64,000 nucleotides of DNA, from contig VZTJ01002651.1 in assembly GCA_013397795.1 (NCBI GenBank), positions 62,001 to 126,000 of the forward strand. The letters are read 5' to 3'. The stretch comes from Orthonyx spaldingii (taxonomy: Eukaryota; Chordata; Aves; Passeriformes; Orthonychidae). The notes beneath the pieces were generated by a model, which was not told where the DNA came from, made no database searches, and worked only from the letters and a program-made list of their open reading frames with translations. Position 1 is the stretch's first letter. Each line of letters opens with the position of its first letter. Below, piece by piece: positions 39,401 to 54,400 of this stretch. Position numbers and translations under genes: made by a program.

Positions 39401-42400
39401 GCCCTCCTCCCCTTTCCTGTCCCTTCAGCAGGTCACAACGGTACATTCTCAGTGCCCCATGGTGTAAGGAATGCTGTATCAGCTATGCTGCTTTTCCTTT
39501 ATCACATAGCTGCATCCAGCTGAGATGTCTCTGCCCCATCCTCTGAATCACCTGGGCCACAGTAGCAAGAACCAGCTAGTGAATGAATCTTCTGCCAGGA
39601 CAACTTTTCCTGGGAAAGGACAGTATCTTCTCTGCAGTATTCATGCCTAAAAGCCTTCTCCACTGCAAAGGCATCAGGTTTTCTCACTGTAGTCCAGGGT
39701 CTTTGTACCGGGGTGATGGTGAAAGAGTAGGGATGAGGAAGGGCCCTCTCCAGTGAAAAGCAACTAACCCAAATGTGGCCAAAATCTGCAACACAAACAA
39801 AAGTTATGCTCACCAGTTTTGTGTTGATTTATGTTGTTGTTGTTGGTGTTGTTTTTTTCCAGTGATGTTAACAAAATTAATGAGGCTATTGCTGACCAAG
39901 TAGCAATCTTCATCCAGCGCATAACCACCTTCGTGTGTGGATTCCTACTGGGATTTGTCAGCGGCTGGAAACTGACCTTGGTTATCATTGCAGTCAGCCC
40001 TCTGCTTGGGGTTGGAGCAGCTCTCTATGGCTTGGTAAGTGAATTGTGAAAGGTTCATGTTGAGCAATGGTGAGCGGGAAAGATCAGGCCAGAAAGCTGT
40101 GAGGATTGGTGAAGTCGATTACACCCCTTTAAAGTCAAGAGAGGGAGATTATGGTCCCAACAGCACTGAGTGAGGGGGAAGGGATGGAGGGAGGAGTGTG
40201 GTAGAGGGGAGGTGGGCTTTGCTCCCACCTTGTTTATTCTGATTCCCAGAATAACAAATCCTGCATCTATGATGGGAGTACAAGCATACCTTCTTGTGGG
40301 TCCTGTGCATGGGTGTTATTGCTGAGATCAGAAGCTGGCCTTTACCTCCTCTCTTCCTACACACCTGGTTTAGATGGTTACAAGATACAGGAGTTGATAT
40401 CTCTATGTAAATTAGTGACTTTTCTGGGTAATAAGTTTCAGAGACATAAAATAGTTGAAAATAACTACTCAAACTACTCAGACTGTCCCTGCTCCCAGAA
40501 GCTGCTGCACCTTCTCCCAGTTGTTCCTGTTCTGCTTCTCCATCCACTTCCTACAAACTTCCTGTCACTGTACAGAGGAAGGACAGTGAAAAGGGAAACT
40601 ACAGGATCCTCTGCCCTCTCACCTCCTCTCCCACGCTCAGCTAGGCTGGGTGGTTCCTGCTCATCCTCTGCATTCTTGTTGGGTTGAACACTCTGGCAAT
40701 CTCGTTTCTTTCACATCAGGAACAGCTTGCTATCATTTTGCTATCAAACCTCTAATGTAACTGTGATGAATTTCTTGTCTTCCAGCTCTCCTTTAGCACC
40801 TTGTGCTGGCTGCAAGTAGCTGACATGAATAATGACTCATGTGAAGTGGGAGAGCAGAAGCTTGGCAGGGAATGAAATAAAACCCAAAATGCTTTTCCTT
40901 CATTTGTGATTTCTTTCTGACCTTATTCCCCTTTATGTTTGTAATTTTCTCCCTTTCCTTTCTTATTTTTCTGTACCCATCTCTTTCCAGTCACATACCT
41001 ACTGTTAAGTGCTTCCTCATTATGAGCCTTTCCAGCCCAAGTCTTTGTTTAACACCATGAAGAAAATAGACCTGAGGTCAGTCTAGCCTGGTTTCCTGTC
41101 TTCAGAAGGGGCTCATAGATGCATGGGGTATGACATTTGAAGAAAAAAAGCAAAGAATGACACATTATACTTTCTAATGATATCTCATTCCCAAGTCAGT
41201 GTGGTATCTCTGTGTAGAATTGTAAATGACTACAATTTCTTTCACTAATTTGAGCATTTTTTTGAGTCTAAGTAAGCTTTTGGCATCCACAAAGCACAGT
41301 GGTGGGCAACATCTGTTTTCATCCTCCCCCACCACTACAGTTACCTCTTCTTCCTGAAGCTGGGGTCTGCCACAGTGGCTAAAGGGCTGCTCTTGGCACT
41401 TAAGCTCCCCCTTCCTCCCACTATGCACAAACCCTCAGTCTGCAATCTGCTTCAGCCCAGTTAGAGCGGAGAGGGGGAGGGAGGGAGGCAGGGAAAGCAG
41501 GAGTTGTCAGCTGCTCTTTATAGCTACTTGGAGAAGAGAGCTGTTGCAAAACATGTGCTACAAAGGTATATGCCCTGGTGCTAGAAGACCTGCATCTTTG
41601 AGTGTGCAGCATGCCTGATAAAAGCCTGCCTGGAGTGCAGGAGGTGGCCTCATGCAGAGCAGCCAGCGCAGAGTGACAGCCAGCATTGCTTATCACTGTC
41701 CTTTTCTGTACCTACAGTTCAGGTGTAACCAGCACTGCTTATGCTTTTGTAGGCTGTGGCAAAACTAACAGGCCGAGAGTTAAAGGCTTATGCCAAAGCT
41801 GGAGCTGTGGCTGATGAAGTGCTCTCATCCATCAGAACAGTGGCTGCTTTTGGTGGGGAGAAGAAAGAAGTTGAAAGGTTTGTTTGAACAAACTGTAAGG
41901 TCTCCGAGTTCTTATTCCTGAAGCAGTGTCATGCCATAATGCACAATAGATTCATGGCAGTTAATCTCTATATTCTACAGCTATGACTATCAGCTTTGAG
42001 ACTTACATGCATGTATATTTCAGAAATTTAGTTTTCAAATAATGGATGCAAAACTAGTTTTATAATTCAGTCTATCAGTGAAATAAAGCATCAGCGGTAC
42101 TATCTTCAATTCAGGCTTACTTGTAGGAACATTCTGTCAAATTTTTCCCTAAAAACTGTCTGATATCACTTTTGTAGCACATCTGAAAACTTTGAGTACT
42201 TTCAAGCTAAGTAGGAGAATTAGTTTCATCAAGACATGGTTTGGTGATGTTTCTGCAGATTTCTCTTAAATTCTCTGAACACTTAACATGGCTGTAGGAT
42301 GTGCTCTGGAATGTTGGCCAAATTCTCAAATCTTGTGTTACTCTGCTAAAACTCCAAACCCCATGATGAGGTATCTGCAGTGAGTGTGGCTTTTCTTGTG

Positions 42401-45400
42401 CTTATTACACTAGAACAAGGATTTCATAATCTGGGAGCATTGCTGGTTTCAGCAGTGATCTATCACTTCAGAGTGGTTCTGTATCAACCCTATATGTGGA
42501 CATTCTGCTGAGTCTTCAAAGGTGCCTCATTTTGTTGGTCTTTGCTCATTTTGAAATTTCTGTCAAATTGATTTAATTTCCTTTTATTATTCTCTCTTTC
42601 TACAGATATGATAAGAACTTGGTGTTTGCTCAGCACTGGGGAATTCGAAAAGGAATAATAATGGGAATATTCACTGGTTACATGTGGTTTATAATTTTTC
42701 TAAGTTATGCATTAGCCTTTTGGTATGGCTCTAAACTTGTCCTTGAAGAGGAAGAGTACTCACCTGGCACTCTTCTGCAGGTACTCATTTTAGCTTGATG
42801 CAACTTTTCTGGACTGTTGTTTAAAATAATAATTCTGGAACACATATCTGTTCTGGTATCTGGTGGCTCAATGGTAACAAACATGCAAACATGTATGTCT
42901 TTCCATGTTCATTACCCAGTATACTATGACACAACTGGATAAGATTAAAAAAAATCCATGTTTGTTTTAAAGATTTTGAATATTACCTATGGTGATCAGA
43001 ATAATGCTTTCATTTGACAGCCCACTACACAATTATCAGAGGCCTGAGATTTGCTTTCTTGTTTTGTGGGTCAGCATGGGGCTTCTGGGATGTTGGCTTC
43101 TCTGAAGAACCTTATGATGAAAAACAGTGGTAAAGAGGCACCTAATCAAAGAAAGTCTTGTCATACCTAATCCCTCTCTCATGAACACTTTGTGTTCCTT
43201 TGAGAAACCATTTCCTGTTGGTTTGTTTTTACAAAGGCCATGTGAACACATGTGCAGATAAAAACACACCTGGCTGTGGCTCCTGCAGTGTGTACAAATG
43301 CTGTGCTAACCCACATGGCACTCATGTATCCACTTCTGCAGTAGGTGCTGGAGACACTGTTGGCCTCAATGCAACAAAACTAACATCTACAGATATTTTG
43401 GTTAGTTGCTTAAGCCAGGACTGCCCAAATGGCAGACTCCAGTCCAAACTCAGAACAACTTTTCCTGAACATTAGTGATGAGACATCTGTTCTTGCTCCT
43501 TCTCTGCCTGTTGCACACCATGAGAGTTCCCAACCACCTGCAGCATGCAGTGCAAAGCTTCCTGCTAAATGAACTTGCAAATTGCCCTGGAAACGTAAAC
43601 CTGAGTCATTCTGTTCAAGGAGGAAATCATTTGCACCTGCTCTCAATACCAGTAGTTGATATGAGGTAGTGCTGTGAAAAACAAAGTGAGCCATTTCCTT
43701 GCCTTGACCATGATAACTACAGTCCAGTGCTTTCAAATGACAAATGGCAAGCAGTGGGGAGCTGCCCTGTAGCTGAAAAACTGTAGCTGTCAATGGAGAG
43801 GCTCTCCCTTATGCTCCCCTTCCTCACAGTTTCCAGTCATCTTTCTTCTACTTTATATTTTCTACCGTACACTCCTGGTTTGGCAGGGGGCAGGAGGGGG
43901 GGTTTGTAGATACAATATATTGAAATATGCTTTTCCCACTCTCTCAAAAAGTCATGCACCATCCATACTGCATTGAGATATACTAAGTATTGCCTTCCCT
44001 TCCTCTTCTGCCAGGTGTACAGAACAAGCTCCTTCATGTTCATGATGGACTCTGATAGGCATAGAACCTCCTTGCCTTGAGACTTATTCACACAAGAAAA
44101 TTAGTTAGTAGTAAAGCTGAGTGTGTGTAGCATGATCTCTACATCCCAGCACAGACATTTGCAGTGCACAGTATGTGTTCAGTAGATTCCTCCACTTTAG
44201 CTATAGGGGTATTCCCAGTAAACATCACTACAGTGCAAAGGAGAGCTGAGTCCTGTGTACTGTTGTTTTTTTCTCAACAGTAGTGTTTCCTTTTACACTT
44301 TGCCCCATTTATCCTCAGTACTGTTTGTGTTGTATCCAAAAGCTTAGCAGGGTCTTAGCAGAATTTTCAGGCCCAACTGGAGCAAAGGGTTACATACCAA
44401 ACATAACATTGCATGTCTCCTCACATGCAGGGTGAATGTTCAGACTATCACCCACAACAAAGCAACAAAATGGACCAAAAGCCTACACCAAAGACATAAT
44501 CCAACCCTTAAAACATCTTCTGCCAAAACACCTCTGTAACTGAAAAACTAAGGAGAAGTAAACCAGAGTAAATTCTAGGAAAAAACCTGTCAAAAAGTGT
44601 TGAAAAGCACACCCCAGTATGGTAGCCGAGAAGAATAAGCTATACTTACAATACGGTGCAGCTTGCTCCTTGTTGTAGAAAGAGACAATGAAATCATTTG
44701 CATCTATGTGGTATTTAAGTGCTAAATAAGCCTCTACCTTCTTTATGTTCACCACCTTCCAGTGTCCTGTTCTTTGAAGCCCCTGCCAGCATTTTCAGTC
44801 TTATATAGTTCCTGTCTATATTTAAGAACCTTCATACAGACCTTTCACAGAAATGAAGCATTGACAGCTCTTAGGAAATTTTGAACAAACACTTTTGGTA
44901 TTTCAGTTGTTATGCTACAGCTTCACTTGCTTCTGATCTGCAAGGCCACACACCAAGGCTGAATTCTTGGACTCAAGGGTCCTCTTATATTCAGTACGGT
45001 ATCCAGCTGCCTTTATTGTCTGTCAGTCTTCCCAGGAAGAGCAGATGATGTGGCTCATTTTCTCTCATGTTGTCCTAGGCTTGGGCAAAAAGGGGATCCT
45101 GGGGCTTTCAGAAGAGGGTCATTAGTGAGTAACTTTTCATTTTGGTTCTTAGAAAAGGACTTGAAACAGTGAGCACATTGGGTATGTGCTACCTGTAGAA
45201 ACTGTCCACCCACACGGATAGAATAATCTCAGCTCAAAAAGTGGCTTAGCCAGTATTGGTATCAAACCTTACCATTCATTTCTCTGTGAGACAAAGTATT
45301 CTCTGTAGATGGTACATCTTCCAAAAGTAAGTTTTGTGAGTATTGGATGCAATATACAAAGGTTGTAATACAGTGTTTTAAGCCTCTTTCTAGTTTTGCT

Positions 45401-48400
45401 TACTGGTAAAAGTCATTCCCAAAATAATCTACTTCCCACCAATGTTCTGTTCCAGACCTTGTTTCAAGGAAGAGGCACCCAGTGAAACTGAGATGGCTTA
45501 AAAATACTTCAGTGGCACCTCAGTAAATACCTAGATGCATAATTTTTTAGGCCAACACAAATACAAGTTGATTTACTTCATCCTCAAGCAGAGCTTGAAA
45601 TACCTTCTAAAATGCATTTGTTTGCTTTCTTGTTGGCTAATAATGCTCACATAGTGAATCACTGCAGTTCAGCAGATGCATGAGAAGTCATTAAGCTACT
45701 GTAGTTTGATTTGCCTGTGTAAGCTGTAAACTATAATAAAAATGTGATGTCATATTTTGTTAACTTCTTTTTTCATTTCTTCAGGTTTTCTTTGGTGTTT
45801 TAGTAGGAGCGTTAAATCTTGGCCAGGCATCTCCCTGTCTGGAAGCCTTTGCCACTGGGCGTGGGGCTGCAACAAACATTTTTGAGACAATAGATAAAGT
45901 AAGTAATGCATTGCTAAGCTGTGTTACTTTGTAGTGTAAAAATAATTAAATAAGCCCCAAGTGGTACTAGTTTTATCTACTGTGTAAATGAGGAAAAATG
46001 AAACTAATTAAAGAACTGTGCAATTGAAAAGTCTAGTGGGATGCCCATGGTCTCAAAGAATGCATTGAACAGATCTCTCAAGTGGCCTGGTTCTGAGCTC
46101 TGAAGCTTTACCTCAGCTACTGCTGTTCCTTGTTCCCATTTCTCCTTACATGCAATTACTGATCAGTGCTGGCCCATGGAAGGTGTACAGGCAGGCAGTA
46201 ACAGCCACTCTGCAACCATCCCATAGCTCCCAGCCTCCAGATGGCACCACAAGGTGTGGCTCCGTTGGCATTAGTGGTGAAGGTGGCCTCTGTCACCTGC
46301 CACAGACCTAGGCTGAGCTAAAATGGGACCAAATGAGCACAGGCACTGGTCGTGCAACAGTCATAGATGTTAATCACAATATTACCTAGGCAGACAGATA
46401 CTTGAAGTAAATGAGACACCATTGAAATTTATTGATGAGGATTCCTTTCTATAGCTTTATAAATTCAGTGGTTGGAAAAGTAGTGTTGATTTCTTAAAGT
46501 ATGTATTATCTCTGTTCACTGACAAGCTTTATTGTGCTAAAAGCTGTGTGAACACTTTTAAATGGTGCTTATCTTCTACAGAGCACATAAGGCTAGGGTA
46601 ATCCTAACAGACTTTTTAGTAACCCTTCAAACTTCTGTAATAGCAATAAAACATATACACTTCATAAGCTAAAGCTCTAAAATAAACCGAAAATAGAGAT
46701 GAATTAGGGACGTGTCTTTCTGAGAAAAAAATTAAAGTCATAAATAGTTGCAACAGTAAGGATTAATCACAAAATTCAAGATAAGGCTGAGTCACATAAC
46801 CTTAGGTTAAAAAAAGCAAACCAATGCCAGATTACATCTGTCTAGAGAAAGGGTGACAAAATTAGATCCATCTGCTTGCTGCATTTGTAGATTTGTGATT
46901 AGACAGTACGAGCACAACTCTATCCTGGCACTAAACCCAGTCATGTTGAGGTTCCCATTTGCAGGATCAGTGAAACTTCTGCAGAGATTAGTATCTGAAT
47001 TTAAGTAAGTTCTGTTCCTACAGAGGAACCAGTCTTGTAGCTGTTCTTAACATCTTAGAACATACACATTTCTCATTTTGACTCTCCTTTCAGTCTGTTA
47101 GGCTATATAAAAAAATCATGCATGTTTCAAGTATCAAACATTGGTTGCTATAGTTTTAATTTACTGTCTGTATTCCCTGCTTCAGAAATCTATCCTTAGA
47201 AAATTTTATTTCTTTGTGATTCCTCAAATTTCTCTTGGTTCTCTGCTCATGCCTAGCAGTCTGCAATACCCAAGGCCTGGCCAAAAGTATTCAAGACCCA
47301 AAGCACTTCGTAGGAAAACTTCATTATTTCAGCTCTTAGGACTGGGTGCACAAGGATGGATGTTTTAATTGCCAAGTGGCGAGGCCTGCAGATTTTCAGC
47401 AATGAATTTGTTGTTTGGTGCTGTGAGAGAATGTTTATGAGTGAGATAGTGCCATTTTATCCCTGAGGAGCTGGCTAAATTAGCCCGGTCAAAATGCCTC
47501 ACTCAGTCAGCCACTCAGTTCCAGCAAAAACTACCTGAATGGTTGGCTGTGGTATTTGCAGTAAGCCTACAATAAGAAGAGAGTGCATCTTTCTTGTCTG
47601 TGCTACCCACCAATGACAACTCCTCCATCCCTCTGGCTCTCAATTCCATGTCCCTTGCCTGCTATCCCTGGGGCAGAGCCTGCTGCTGGCTCCAAGCAGC
47701 CAAGTGCTGTTCAAACAGAAGTGCCATGGCTTTGTGTGGTATGGGGAATATTTATCTGCTGCAGCACTGTTGACTGTTTAACAGCAAATAAATAACACAA
47801 TAAATGTCATCCTAGAAACCCACCATTGACTGCATGTCAGAAGATGGCTACAAGCTGGATAAAGTGCGAGGTGAAATTGAATTTCATAATGTAACATTCA
47901 ATTATCCATCCAGACCAGACGTCAAGGTAATTGTTCATCACCCATCCTGTGAACACAATTATTATAAACAAGCAAAATATCCTGGTTCTGCCAGCAATTT
48001 CTAGATTTTCAGTAGAGGCTGTTTCCCAGAAGCCCAGAGCCTTTGTTTAAAAGTAGACTGAATAATTCTTCCATTAAAGGGTTCTTCTGCTTACCATTCT
48101 GCTTATTTTACCATTCTGACATATCCATTGCCACATCAGCATATTCCTTGCTGATGAACATAAACTCCCAGTAATTTCAGGCAAATTCACCTTACTTACA
48201 GCTTCTCTTACAATCAGTGATGCCCTTGTATCAATGTGTACGAGACAGAACACAAAGTAATAAACTGAATGGTGCAAGGAGATTTTATAAAAACTCTTCC
48301 ATTACCCTGGGGATGCACCATGTGACCCTTGAAAGTGCTAGGAAAGGGACAGGAGTGTTGCCTCTGTATCCCACTATTTCTCTACTCATGTGTTTGAAAT

Positions 48401-51400
48401 GACAAATTCTCCTTGGAAAAGCATTATTGGACAAGCAAATTAGTGTTTTTACTTCTAAACACAGAAACACATGTATCAGATTTTTCTACAGAATTTCACT
48501 GTTATATTCTTAATATTTGTGTTTTAACATACATTCACAATACATGCACAGTGTTCTTTAAAGGTAATATAATTTATTGAGTTCTCTGGTGTTATTAACT
48601 TGACTAGTTCTTAATGATGAACAACAGGAACAATGAAAGGTCAAAATCTGCCTGCCTGTTTTAGAAACGAGTGCTCTGCATTTACAAAGTCTTCAAACAG
48701 TGTAAAAATACGTGACTTGCTTTATCTTCTTCCTTCATAATACTTTTCTGAATTTTGTACAATTGCTTTGAATCTTTCAGATACAAAATATACTCACTTG
48801 GTTGTATGACTGTGGGAGAATTAAAACAGATAGATCCTGTTTCTTTTTTTTTTCCTGTCCAGATTTTGGATAACCTTAATATGGTGATTAAAGCAGGAGA
48901 GACAACAGCTTTTGTTGGAGCTAGTGGAGCTGGAAAAAGTACAACAATACAGCTCATCCAGCGTTTCTATGACCCCACTGATGGCATGGTGAGTGTCCCA
49001 GCCTAGAATGTGTTTCTCTGGCCCCAGAAACTTGAAAGAATGGCATGGTTTCCTCTCCAAGGTGAGAAGGAAGACTACTAACTCCCTTTTGATTTCTTTC
49101 TTCTTTTTTTTTTTCCAATTTTTTTTTAAATGTGTGAAATATCTTCCTGCACATTTCTCTCATAAGACTGTGCTTAATAGTCTTATAAAAACAAGTATGT
49201 GAAACTGTTAGGAGAAAAATAAAAATTCAGTGCTAAATTTGTGTACAACTATCCCTATAGAAATGATAATTCAGGAGTGACAAATGTTTTCTGGAATGCA
49301 CAGTATTGAACCCATGATATCACTTAAGTATTTACCACTTAGTAATGGCTTGGCTAAGAATAAGAATTACATCTATTCAAAATCGCATTCCATTTATGTG
49401 GTTCTGTATCAAATAGGAACACATAATCACATACATGTTGACCTGTATTTGAATATATAAAAGACAAAGAAACAAATTACTGTAAACATATAATAATCAC
49501 TGTCACGATTACTTTTCCCCTGTTTTTTTTTTTTCTGATGCCAAGCAGAAATGGGAAATGAAATCAAAGAGCACAACTCCAAGAGCAAATACTACTGCCA
49601 CTGCTTTGCCACCTTCTGTGTCTGAAAGCTGGTCATGGATACACAGCATCACAGGCCCTTCACTTCTGTTGTGTTTTTCTTTGTCTCTGAACTGGAGGGG
49701 ATCAGGTCCCTGACTTCTTTCCTAATTTTGTGCCCATGTTCTAACTGGCTTCTGTAGATTACCCTGGATGGCCATGACATCCGTTCCCTGAATATCCAGT
49801 GGCTGCGCTCACAGATCGGCGTTGTGGAACAGGAGCCAGTGCTCTTTGCCACCACCATCGCAGAGAACATCCGCTACGGCCGGGATGAGGCTACCATGGA
49901 AGACATCATCACAGCAGCCAAACAGGCCAACGCTTACAATTTCATCATGGACTTACCACAGGTACGCTCTGCCTTGCCAAGTGTTTGGTAGAATTTGATA
50001 AGAAAAAAGATAATCTTTTTGTCCTTTTGTCCCTCCCAGCCTGCAGCAATCTGTGCTCAAGTGAAAGGGCAGAAGATTAATAGAGATAGGAGGCAACAAC
50101 CTTTCCTTTGAATACAGTTATTTAGGTCTTACTACATGTATGCTACCAAGTTACAAAAACAAACAAAAAAGCCCCCAAAATACAACCCCGAGAAGAACTG
50201 GTCCCTCAAGAATCATTTACACAACATTCAATATCATGGTAATAACCATAGCATGATTAAAAAATGTGTATTTTTAATGCTATGGAGATCTGTTTCTGCT
50301 CAGCCCAAAAGCAATGTAGAGCCCAGCCTCTCACTAGCCGGCATAGGTTACTTGAGCTGTGTGTACTGATGCTCACAACCTCACCTCGTTGTACGAGCTC
50401 TGTAAGCCAGCTGGAGGTTCCTTCTCCAGTTTCTTGCCTAATGATGACAGGGCTTTAATCATTCCTCCTTACAAAGCCCAAACTGGATAATACCGAGCTG
50501 TCTGCTTTTCTAGAATACTGTTTTGCCAAGTAGCTTCTGAAAATGATGTTACAACAGTGAATGTTATGGACAGGATTCAAGTACCATTAACTAATGTTAG
50601 TACATTGTCTTTATCCTCCATCTATGCATTTCCAGGCTTCCAGGAAACTATTCACTGAAAGGCTGTTTGAAGGCCCCTATTTATTTCATGGAAATGGAGG
50701 AATAAAAAATCTTTAGCACTAAGTAAATATCATTATCCTGTCTCTCAATGTGTGAGCCTTTATGTGTTTATTTAATTCTCTACCTGAACCTGATGCCACC
50801 AGAGTATGGTACCCATGAATCACAGACAGAGTTCAGGAGTCACAGGTCATCAGCAGACAAGGCCAGCTCTGTGAAAAGTTTGTGAGTCATATGATGGGAA
50901 GTGGTTCCTCTCCTTTTCAGCTTTTGCTGATATAGTTGTTTTGAGCTGAACCAGAACATCTCACCTTTTTAACCAGAGCATATTTTTGGTGTGGGGTTGG
51001 AAACTCAGTTCAGGCAAAATGATCTTGTATGTTATGAAGAAAGTTATTTCACCTGTTGCTCTTTGAATCTGCTGCACTAACAATGTTTTTATTTAAGTCC
51101 ACTCCAAGGACAAATCTGAGACACATTTTACCAATACCTTTACCAGAAGCTTAACAGGCATTTTTCTTATCTGTTTAATTTTCACTTTTTTCCTTCACAC
51201 AGCAATTTGACACTCATGTTGGAGAGGGTGGAAGCCAGATGAGTGGAGGTCAAAAACAGAGGATAGCTATTGCTCGAGCTTTGGTGCGAAATCCCAAAAT
51301 CCTGCTCCTGGATATGGCTACGTCAGCACTTGATAATGAAAGTGAAGCGGTTGTCCAAGAAGCACTTCATAAGGTTTGCTACAGTATAGCAAAAAGCAGA

Positions 51401-54400
51401 CTTGAAAGGGCAGAAGTTATTTATAATGCAGTCTGCAGAGGGTGCTACTGAATTGCAACAAAACAATGTCAGGCATTTCTTAATAACTGTTTCACATGTA
51501 CCAGTAGAACCTTAGTATTATGGACTGAGAATAATTTTTTCTTACATTGGGCCACCAGCAGAAAGCTATCGCTCCCTTTGCCCAGAAACAGATGCTCCTC
51601 TGTGGGCTGTGGATGGAGCTAAAGTCAAACAAAGTCAGCTGCACCCACTGGAAAGACTCCTGTTAATGTGACGAGCCTTTAGACACCACAGCTAGCTCGC
51701 AGCGTTTCCGAGTGCTGTGCTGGGATGCCGTGTGACGCTGCTGTCTCCCGCAGGCTCGGCTCGGCCGCACCGCGATCTCCATCGCTCACCGCCTGTCGGC
51801 CATCAAAGCCGCCGATGTCATCGTCGGGTTTGAGCACGGCAGGGCTGTAGAGAGAGGAACTCACGAGGAGCTCTTGAAGAAGGAAGGGGTTTATTTCATG
51901 TTGGTGACCTTGCAAAGCAAAGGAGACACAGCACCTAAGAGAGAAGAAACAGAAAGTAAGCATTTTGTTTTCTTTTATAAAATCACGTAAAATCTCACAG
52001 AATGCAGATTTTAATTTTTTTTTTCTTTTAGTAATGGCTAGTAGCTTTTTTCCCCTTCTGCTTTTATAGCTGGATTTTATCATTCATAAAAGTAATACAT
52101 TGATAGCCCTGGCCAAAGTGGTTTTGCTGCATATGCACTGAAAGACCTTCCTAATACAAGTCTGCCCTGAACCATTTGTTCTGACCTGCAATATCCATCA
52201 TTTTATAGCTCCTCTGAGTGCCAAAAGTCCAGTTCTACTGCACTTGGAATTCAGGCACATTACAGAGTATGGTGAAACCATCCTATTTGTTTTGCTAGAG
52301 GCAGACTGGAATCAAAACTTCTGGAAATTAAGGTCTAATAGAATGATCTGTTGTATTTTTGTGAAGCATGCATTAGATATGATTATCTTGAAATAAGAGA
52401 GCAATTGCAGAGTTAAAATAGGTAAAAAGTCTTTAGCAGTCACATCTGAAGTGACATTGTCCTTGGGCTAATATTCAGTTAACTTTATCATGTCAAATAC
52501 AAATATAAAACCTGTGAAACATGTAGATTGGGTAGCAAGGTTGTATTACACCCCTTCCCTTACCAAGTATTCCATTTATGACTTGGAGACTATATGCACT
52601 TTTTTTGCAGAGCCATACTTAGGTTGTGTTCAATTTCAGCACTAACTGAAGAGCTCTATATACTGTATTTTGCAGCAGCAGAGAATGATGTGGTTGAGCC
52701 AAATCTTGAGAATGTCCAGTCATTCAGCAGGGGAAGCTATCAGGCCAGTTTGCGGTGAGTCTTAGAAATGGTTGTAAATCTCAATGTTTCCAGACTACTC
52801 TCAATGTTTCGACTTCATCCCACTATTCCAAAATCCCAATAGTGCTAATAAATCACTTTTCTGTGTGCTGTGTAAAAGAGGGTTGAAGGTCTGCAAGCAT
52901 TTTACTGAGATAGAGTTCACTTGGAAAGAAATTGCTTGAGTAATAATGTTACTGATTGAAGTCCATGGATAGATAGCAAGGCTCTTAATTTTGCTCCTTT
53001 CTATCCATAGTACCTTCTCTCCAATTTTGATCTATTCTGTTCATGTTCTGGTTTTGATATTACCAACATACAGCCATATTTGTAATATCTAATGCACTTT
53101 CAGTCCAGTCATTTGAAAAATTACTTCCTATGCAATTACTTGAGAAATCAATGCAATCTACAAGGACATTTTTATTATAGCTTCTACTTGATGAAAGTTA
53201 AAGCATTTTACACCAGACTGTCTTGTAGCTGGACACTTATTATTTCTTCCAGGCAAGCCCATGTCAGGCATGTGCAAATGAGTACTTCTACATTACAGAG
53301 TTACATTTTGTCAGAGAGAGAGGTGTTTTGTTTCAGCATCCTCTTTTGCTGGACTGAATTACTGGTAGTGGTAACAGTGATTTGACCTGGTGTCTTAATA
53401 ACTTGTGGAAAGTAGTAGGACACATCATAGTTTTACTTAACAAATACACAGCACGTGGTACATCTAAGACAATGTCTGAGTGGTGTGAGCGGAACATGAT
53501 TTTGAAAAGTGTTTGCCACTGATGGTGAGATATTTGCCAAGAAGTAGAGAGAACATATTAAAGAAAGAAAAGGTTGGTGGGGTTCCTATGAATTGCTTCA
53601 GTGCATTCTGATTTAGTTAATATGAAAACTGTACCTGCTTTGCAAGCAATTTTTTTTTGTTTTTACTGAGCTGTGAACAGACTATTTCTGTCTGCTTTGC
53701 AGAGCTTCACTTCGGCAGCGCTCGAGATCCCAGCTCTCTAACGTGGTCCCTGAGCCTCCATTGTCTATTGGAGGAGATCCTGTAGAGTCTGCCTATCTTA
53801 TGTCTTCTTATGGAGAAGATGATGGAAAAGCAAAAAAGGTCAGGTCCAACAGTTTGTTATTAAATTTTCAACTGAATAGGTTATAGGACTTGTTGATGCT
53901 CACCTGGAGCTATGTGTTTGTTGCTTAGGAGTTCTTGGCAGGTACATCTTCTTGGCTTGATCCTTTTCTCTACTTTTACAAAACCACAGCTTCACTTCTT
54001 ACCTCTGTATAAATCCAAGGCTGCATTTTGATGGCTGTTATGATAATTGGTCCATATGAAATTTCTAGCACAGAAATTTTGCTGTTTGCTATCTACCTGT
54101 TGGTAAATTGATACATGTTGTAGATTTAGTTGAAAAAGGTATATTCATACAAGCTGAATTAAGTGACAAAAAGCAAACTGCTCAGTCTGTGAAATGTAAT
54201 TAATGGTCACTCAGTGGTACAAATGGCACTGCTTCTTGTTCAGTAAAGAATCGATTCACTTTCACCTACAAATCATCTGGAGACTTGAGCAGAGAGACAC
54301 CCTCGCTGCAACCTAAACCAGAATACTTTCACTGTCAGTGTCCTCATGCAATCAACTGGCACAATAAATAAAGGCCAGCATGCCTTAAAGTTAGACAGAA

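Noticed and set aside
43410..43793. 127-codon minus-strand ORF in an ABCB11 intron
   Set aside because: No family resemblance, no domain pattern, no splice or promoter context; a length reachable by chance in a window of this size.
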